Assembly (NCBI GenBank): GCA_028275005.1
Contig: JAQCNN010000115.1
Coordinates: 1 to 7,831 of the forward strand
Source: Salinirussus sp.
GTDB taxonomy: Archaea; Halobacteriota; Halobacteria; Halobacteriales; Haloarculaceae
Length of the DNA: 7,831 bases
Direction: 5' to 3'
This document shows, piece after piece, positions 5,063 through 7,831 of this stretch. The position numbers and the translations under genes were made by a program. The notes under the pieces are model-generated. The model searched no databases. It was not told the DNA's origin and saw nothing but the letters and a program-made list of their open reading frames with translations. Positions within the stretch are counted from its first letter, which is position 1. Every line of letters starts with the position of its first letter.

Positions 5063-6154
5063 TCAGTCGCCGACAGCCACCTGCTGGAGGTCCCGTTCGA
5101 GACGTGCAGCGTGGTCCAGCCGGAGGTCTCGTGCCGCTGTCCGTGTGACCTTCTCCCGACTGTCGAGGCTGTGGGTCGCCGGCGCGTAGGCGTCAGTGTC
5201 GAACCCCATGCGGTCGAGATACGCCCGCAGTGAGCCCGACTCGAGGCCGTCCTCGATGGCGGTCTCGACGTGGCCGAGGACGGTCTCGAACTCGGGGACG
5301 ACCATACCGTCCTCCGTCAGCCCCGGTGTGCCGCCGACCTGGAGGCCGGTCCTCGCGAGGTGTTCGACGACCCCGGCCAGGTCGTCGGCCAGCTGGACGG
5401 CCCGGCTGGGCAGCGTGGTGTCGGGCGACCGGTACTCGACGGTTCCGAAGGTCTCACGCAGTTGTACGGGCGTCCAGACGGCGGTCTCGGGGGTGAAGTT
5501 GGCCGCGATAGTCCGCCGGTCGACACCGGCTTCGAGCGCCGCGGTGAGAAACTCCTCGTAGCGTCGCTCCAGCCGGCGGGTCCACTCGTCGGTGTCGGTC
5601 GCGTAGCGCCACAGCCGCCCCTGGTGTGAGACGTCGTCGTAGGCCATCCGGCGGTAGAGCTCCGACCGGGCGCCGGCGGCGAGATACTCACCCTCGAAGT
5701 GTGGCGCGGAGTTGACGAGCGCGAACGCGGGGTCGAGCGCGATGAGCGCGTTGATCTGGTCTGTCACCCGACCCGGGAGCTGTTCGACGTGGATGTGGGT
5801 GCCGGCACAGTGGCGGACGTACTCGAAGTCATCGCCGACGACCTGTTCCTGAACCCGTGTGCGCTCGCTCGGGAGGTCACGGACCGCCCCCGCGTTGAGC
5901 GGTGTCGCAAGCGGGACCAGCCCCTTGCCGAGCGCTCCGGCCCGCTCCAGGACCCGCCCGACGCGCTCGAACAGCTCCGCACGCAGCTGTGTGGTCGTCT
6001 CACACGGCGTGGTCTTTACCTCCAACAGCGGCTCGACGAACTCGCGTTCGACCCCCGGTGAGGCGTCTACGAGCCCCTCCGGCTCGGTCAACCGCCCCTC
6101 CTCGTCGACAACCCAGTACTCCACCTCGATACTCCGTCGGACCGTCGTTACCAC
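5063..6154 (-). CDS. gshA: Glutamate-cysteine ligase (gamma-glutamylcysteine synthetase), archaeal GCS2 type
   Basis: The 363-residue product belongs to the GCS2/YbdK-like carboxylate-amine ligases and probably joins glutamate and cysteine with ATP to make gamma-glutamylcysteine. Haloarchaea use this as their main small thiol instead of glutathione. RSIEVEYWVVDEEG (7-20) is the N-terminal Glu-x-Glu motif, FVEPLLEVKTTPC (39-51) and CAGTHIHVEQ (116-125) form the nucleotide and metal site, NSAPHFEGEYLAAGARSELY (148-167) follows, and TVEYRSPDTTL (238-248) gives the late Glu/Arg signature. The length is normal and the gene looks intact. The start is GTG at 6154; the next frames upstream look non-coding. 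It is convergent with the sulfurtransferase before it, with 92 bases between, and divergent from the rubrerythrin-like gene. Paralogous GCS2 proteins with unknown substrates exist in haloarchaea, so the symbol is likely rather than certain. Confidence 0.8.
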   Translation of the reverse strand: MVTTVRRSIEVEYWVVDEEGRLTEPEGLVDASPGVEREFVEPLLEVKTTPCETTTQLRAELFERVGRVLERAGALGKGLVPLATPLNAGAVRDLPSERTRVQEQVVGDDFEYVRHCAGTHIHVEQLPGRVTDQINALIALDPAFALVNSAPHFEGEYLAAGARSELYRRMAYDDVSHQGRLWRYATDTDEWTRRLERRYEEFLTAALEAGVDRRTIAANFTPETAVWTPVQLRETFGTVEYRSPDTTLPSRAVQLADDLAGVVEHLARTGLQVGGTPGLTEDGMVVPEFETVLGHVETAIEDGLESGSLRAYLDRMGFDTDAYAPATHSLDSREKVTRTAARDLRLDHAARLERDLQQVAVGD

Positions 6155-6244
6155 GGCAGACCCACCCCACTGTCGTCACGTCCCCGGTATCCTGTACATG
6201 ATCGTCCACTCATCTACCCATCTGGTCCAAAGCTACACTTCTGC

Positions 6245-6270
6245 ACACAATAAATTTGCGCAAAAAACAA
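6245..6270 (-). promoter_or_regulatory. AT-rich core with a perfect palindrome, possible gshA promoter and operator
   Basis: Between gshA and the rubrerythrin-like gene, GC-rich DNA gives way to an AT-rich island at about 6236-6307. It holds ACAATAAATT (6247-6256), a TATA-like box when read on the minus strand (TTTATTGT). Next to it is the perfect 10-bp palindrome TTTGCGCAAA (6255-6264). A minus-strand start about 27 bases on would give gshA a leader of around 70 bases. A degenerate copy of the palindrome half with its tail, CTGCGCGAGAAAC, follows at 6275-6287. Confidence 0.35.
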
Positions 6271-6396
6271 TTTCCTGCGCGAGAAACACCTTGATACCTG
6301 TATTGTCTCTTGGTCGTGGGGGGCCGGTCGCCGGTCCGGCGGGAACAGCGGGCGTAGTCGCCGCCGTTCAGCCGCCCACCCGGCTCCGGGGCGACG

Positions 6397-6403
6397 CATA
6401 CAA
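6397..6403 (+). promoter_or_regulatory. TATA-like box for the rubrerythrin-like gene
   Basis: CATACAA in GC-rich surroundings is centred 29 bases before the ATG at 6429. This fits a leaderless transcript and supports that start over the longer in-frame extension upstream. Confidence 0.4.
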
Positions 6404-6428
6404 GCCGCCGGCTGCCGACCCTCCGGGT

Positions 6429-7016
6429 ATGGACCCGACCGACCTCGTCGACCGTGTCCGCTCGGAGAACCAGACCGAACTCTCCCGGCTTGGCTCCTCG
6501 AAGTCGCTGTACGCCGACACCGAGGGGGAGATGGAGGGTGATGCCGTCCTGACGGCGCTGGCCGACACAACCCACCACGCTGCCGAGGTCTTCGAGGGGT
6601 GGGGTGAGCCTGTCGCGGCCGCCGCCGACCGCGAACGCGACCACTACGCCGACATCGCGGGTGAACTCGACGGGCACGAACCCGGCGACCGGCCGGCCCT
6701 GGTCGCGTCGTTTCACGGGTACGAGGCGACAGTCGACCGACTCGGGGCCGCGGTCGGGTACACCCTCGTCGCCGAGGGGAAGGCGAGCCAGGCGACTGGC
6801 TTTTTCACCGGCCAGGCGGACCCACAGACGGCGAGTCTCTTCCGTGGGGTCTCGGACGGGTACGAGACGCTCCGCGAGGAGCTGCTCGACGCCTTGGGGT
6901 CACACGATGACCTCGACGGTGCCGCGGCGGCCGCCACGGCGGTCGTCGAGACCGCCTACGAGGAGTACGTCACCCGGCTGGAGTCGATGGGGATCAACCC
7001 CAAGCCGGTCTGCTGA
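6429..7016 (+). CDS. Rubrerythrin-like (ferritin-fold) haloarchaeal protein
   Basis: The 195-residue acidic, almost wholly helical protein resembles the haloarchaeal proteins annotated as rubrerythrin family. Helix-forming stretches lie at about 1-25, 37-58, 59-80, 88-118, 134-156 and 164-187. RLGSSKSLYADTEGEM (20-35), FFTGQADPQTASLFRGV (125-141) and the C-terminal ESMGINPKPVC are recognisable for this group. A partial diiron set is visible: Glu53 in AAEVFEGW and the pair Glu69/His72 in ADRERDHY. The second ExxH of true rubrerythrin is not evident, its likely place being ETAYEEY (174-180). There is no rubredoxin domain. Peroxide reduction therefore cannot be assumed; a metal-binding or helper role is as likely. 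The gene is divergent from gshA and convergent with the dehydrogenase, whose stop is 21 bases away. Confidence 0.75.
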   Translation: MDPTDLVDRVRSENQTELSRLGSSKSLYADTEGEMEGDAVLTALADTTHHAAEVFEGWGEPVAAAADRERDHYADIAGELDGHEPGDRPALVASFHGYEATVDRLGAAVGYTLVAEGKASQATGFFTGQADPQTASLFRGVSDGYETLREELLDALGSHDDLDGAAAAATAVVETAYEEYVTRLESMGINPKPVC

Positions 7017-7037
7017 CCCGGGGCCGCTGTCGGCGCG

Positions 7038-7823
7038 TCAGCTACGCATCGCGCCGCCGTCGATAGCCAGCGTCGCGCCGTTGATGTAGCTGGCGCGCTC
7101 GCTCGCCAGGAAGGTCACGGTGTCGCCGAGTTCGCCGGGCTCGCCGACCCGTTCCAGCGGGACGTCGGCGGCCCAGGACCGGTAGGCGTCCTCGTAGCTG
7201 TCGGCGTCGCCGCGCTCGACGGCCGCCTCGATGAGGTTCTCGATCCGGGCGGTCTCGTGGGCACCCGGGAGGACGGCGTTCGCCCGCACCTCGGGGGCGA
7301 ACTCCCGGGCGACGGTCTTGACGAGCCCGATGACACCCCGGCGGACGGCGTTCGAGAGGAGGAGGTCGTCCCCGACCTCCTGGACCGTCCGGGAGGTGAT
7401 GGCGACAACACTCCCCTCGTCGGACGCAACCAGGTGTGGGCGGGCCGCCCGAAGCGTCCAGACGACACTCATCACGAGCATATCGTAGGCGTCGTACCAG
7501 TCACTGTCGTCGGTGGCCGTGAACGGCCCGCTCGGCGGCCCGCCGGCGCTCGTCACCACGTGGTCGAGCCCGCCGAACGTCTCGACGGTCTCCGCGACGA
7601 AGGCCCCGACGTGGTCGGGGTCGGTGATGTCCGCCTCGACGGCGAGGACGCCCCCCTCGCCCGCCGCCTCCAACTCCGCCCGGGCCGCCTCGACGTGGTC
7701 GGGTGTGGTCCCACAGACGGCCACGTTTGCCCCTTCCCGGGCGAGTGCGAGCGCGCTCGCCCGCCCGAGGCCGCCGCTGGCTGCCGTACACAGTGCCGTA
7801 CTGTCCGCGAGTCCGAGGTCCAT
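7038..7823 (-). CDS. Atypical short-chain dehydrogenase/reductase (BKR-like SDR)
   Basis: The 261-residue protein has a Rossmann fold. The glycine-rich cofactor loop is TAASGGLGRAS (13-23), Asp65 (EADITD) is the adenine-contacting Asp, and TSAGG (91-95) stands for the NNAG motif. Ser144 (AITSR) fits the catalytic Ser. The YxxxK pair is replaced: aligned on GVIGL (163-167), Tyr becomes Ser157 and Lys becomes Arg161. The C-terminal parts NAVLPGAHETARI (182-194) and YINGATLAIDGG (246-257) are normal. A known subgroup annotated as 3-oxoacyl-ACP reductase-like also departs from the catalytic tetrad, so this looks inherited and not damaged. Haloarchaea make isoprenoid lipids, so the fatty-acid label should not be taken as a role. 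The ATG at 7823 is almost at the window end; its promoter lies outside. Confidence 0.88.
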   Translation of the reverse strand: MDLGLADSTALCTAASGGLGRASALALAREGANVAVCGTTPDHVEAARAELEAAGEGGVLAVEADITDPDHVGAFVAETVETFGGLDHVVTSAGGPPSGPFTATDDSDWYDAYDMLVMSVVWTLRAARPHLVASDEGSVVAITSRTVQEVGDDLLLSNAVRRGVIGLVKTVAREFAPEVRANAVLPGAHETARIENLIEAAVERGDADSYEDAYRSWAADVPLERVGEPGELGDTVTFLASERASYINGATLAIDGGAMRS

Positions 7824-7831
7824 ACCCTCGC

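Noticed and set aside
6198..6428. 77-residue N-terminal extension of the rubrerythrin-like protein from an upstream ATG
   Set aside because: The extension is not acidic, crosses the AT-rich promoter island, and a TATA-like box lies 29 bases before the ATG at 6429.
1..7831. CRISPR array, toxin-antitoxin pair, integrase or defence gene
   Set aside because: No regularly spaced repeats and no protein with such motifs were found. Apart from the tRNA scar and the small inverted-repeat element, there is no sign of an intact mobile element.

Overview
The window looks like chromosomal DNA from a haloarchaeon (class Halobacteria). It is GC-rich, its proteins are rich in Asp and Glu, several genes have TATA-like boxes 24-32 bases before the start codon (leaderless style), and the tRNA has no encoded CCA. 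Several proteins resemble families common in haloarchaea: two-domain sulfurtransferases, gamma-glutamylcysteine ligase and a rubrerythrin-like protein ending in NPKPVC. I cannot assign a genus.

Layout: 2-316 is the 3' end of a Ser/Thr/Gly-rich, probably exported protein. An acetoacetate decarboxylase-like gene (408-1171, +) follows; it is broken by an apparent one-base deletion in a G run near 948-951. Positions 1172-1924 hold no convincing protein gene. They contain a nested inverted repeat that looks like a small mobile-element relic (1239-1318), a stretch of short hairpins (about 1462-1600), a 25-bp duplication of the 3' end of a tRNA, and tRNA-Pro(UGG) itself on the minus strand (1766-1838). 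This is the accessory-looking part of the window, and the tRNA repeat looks like an integration scar.

From 1925 the DNA is densely coding. An AI-2E family membrane protein (1925-3034, +) ends with its stop codon overlapping that of a convergent two-domain sulfurtransferase (3031-3846, -). A second, paralogous sulfurtransferase (4110-4970, +) is divergent from the first. Next come glutamate-cysteine ligase gshA (5063-6154, -), a rubrerythrin-like ferritin-fold protein (6429-7016, +) and an atypical short-chain dehydrogenase (7038-7823, -) that lacks the usual catalytic Tyr and Lys.

The central genes suggest a low-molecular-weight thiol and sulfane-sulfur theme. GshA makes gamma-glutamylcysteine, the main small thiol of haloarchaea, and the rhodanese-type enzymes move sulfane sulfur between thiols. 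A role for the rubrerythrin-like protein in oxidative or metal stress is only an inference from its family. The genes alternate in strand, so they are not one operon. I do not see a clear new multi-gene system. The points most worth checking are the frameshift, the tRNA attachment scar with the inverted-repeat element, and the repeat-bearing promoter of the second sulfurtransferase.
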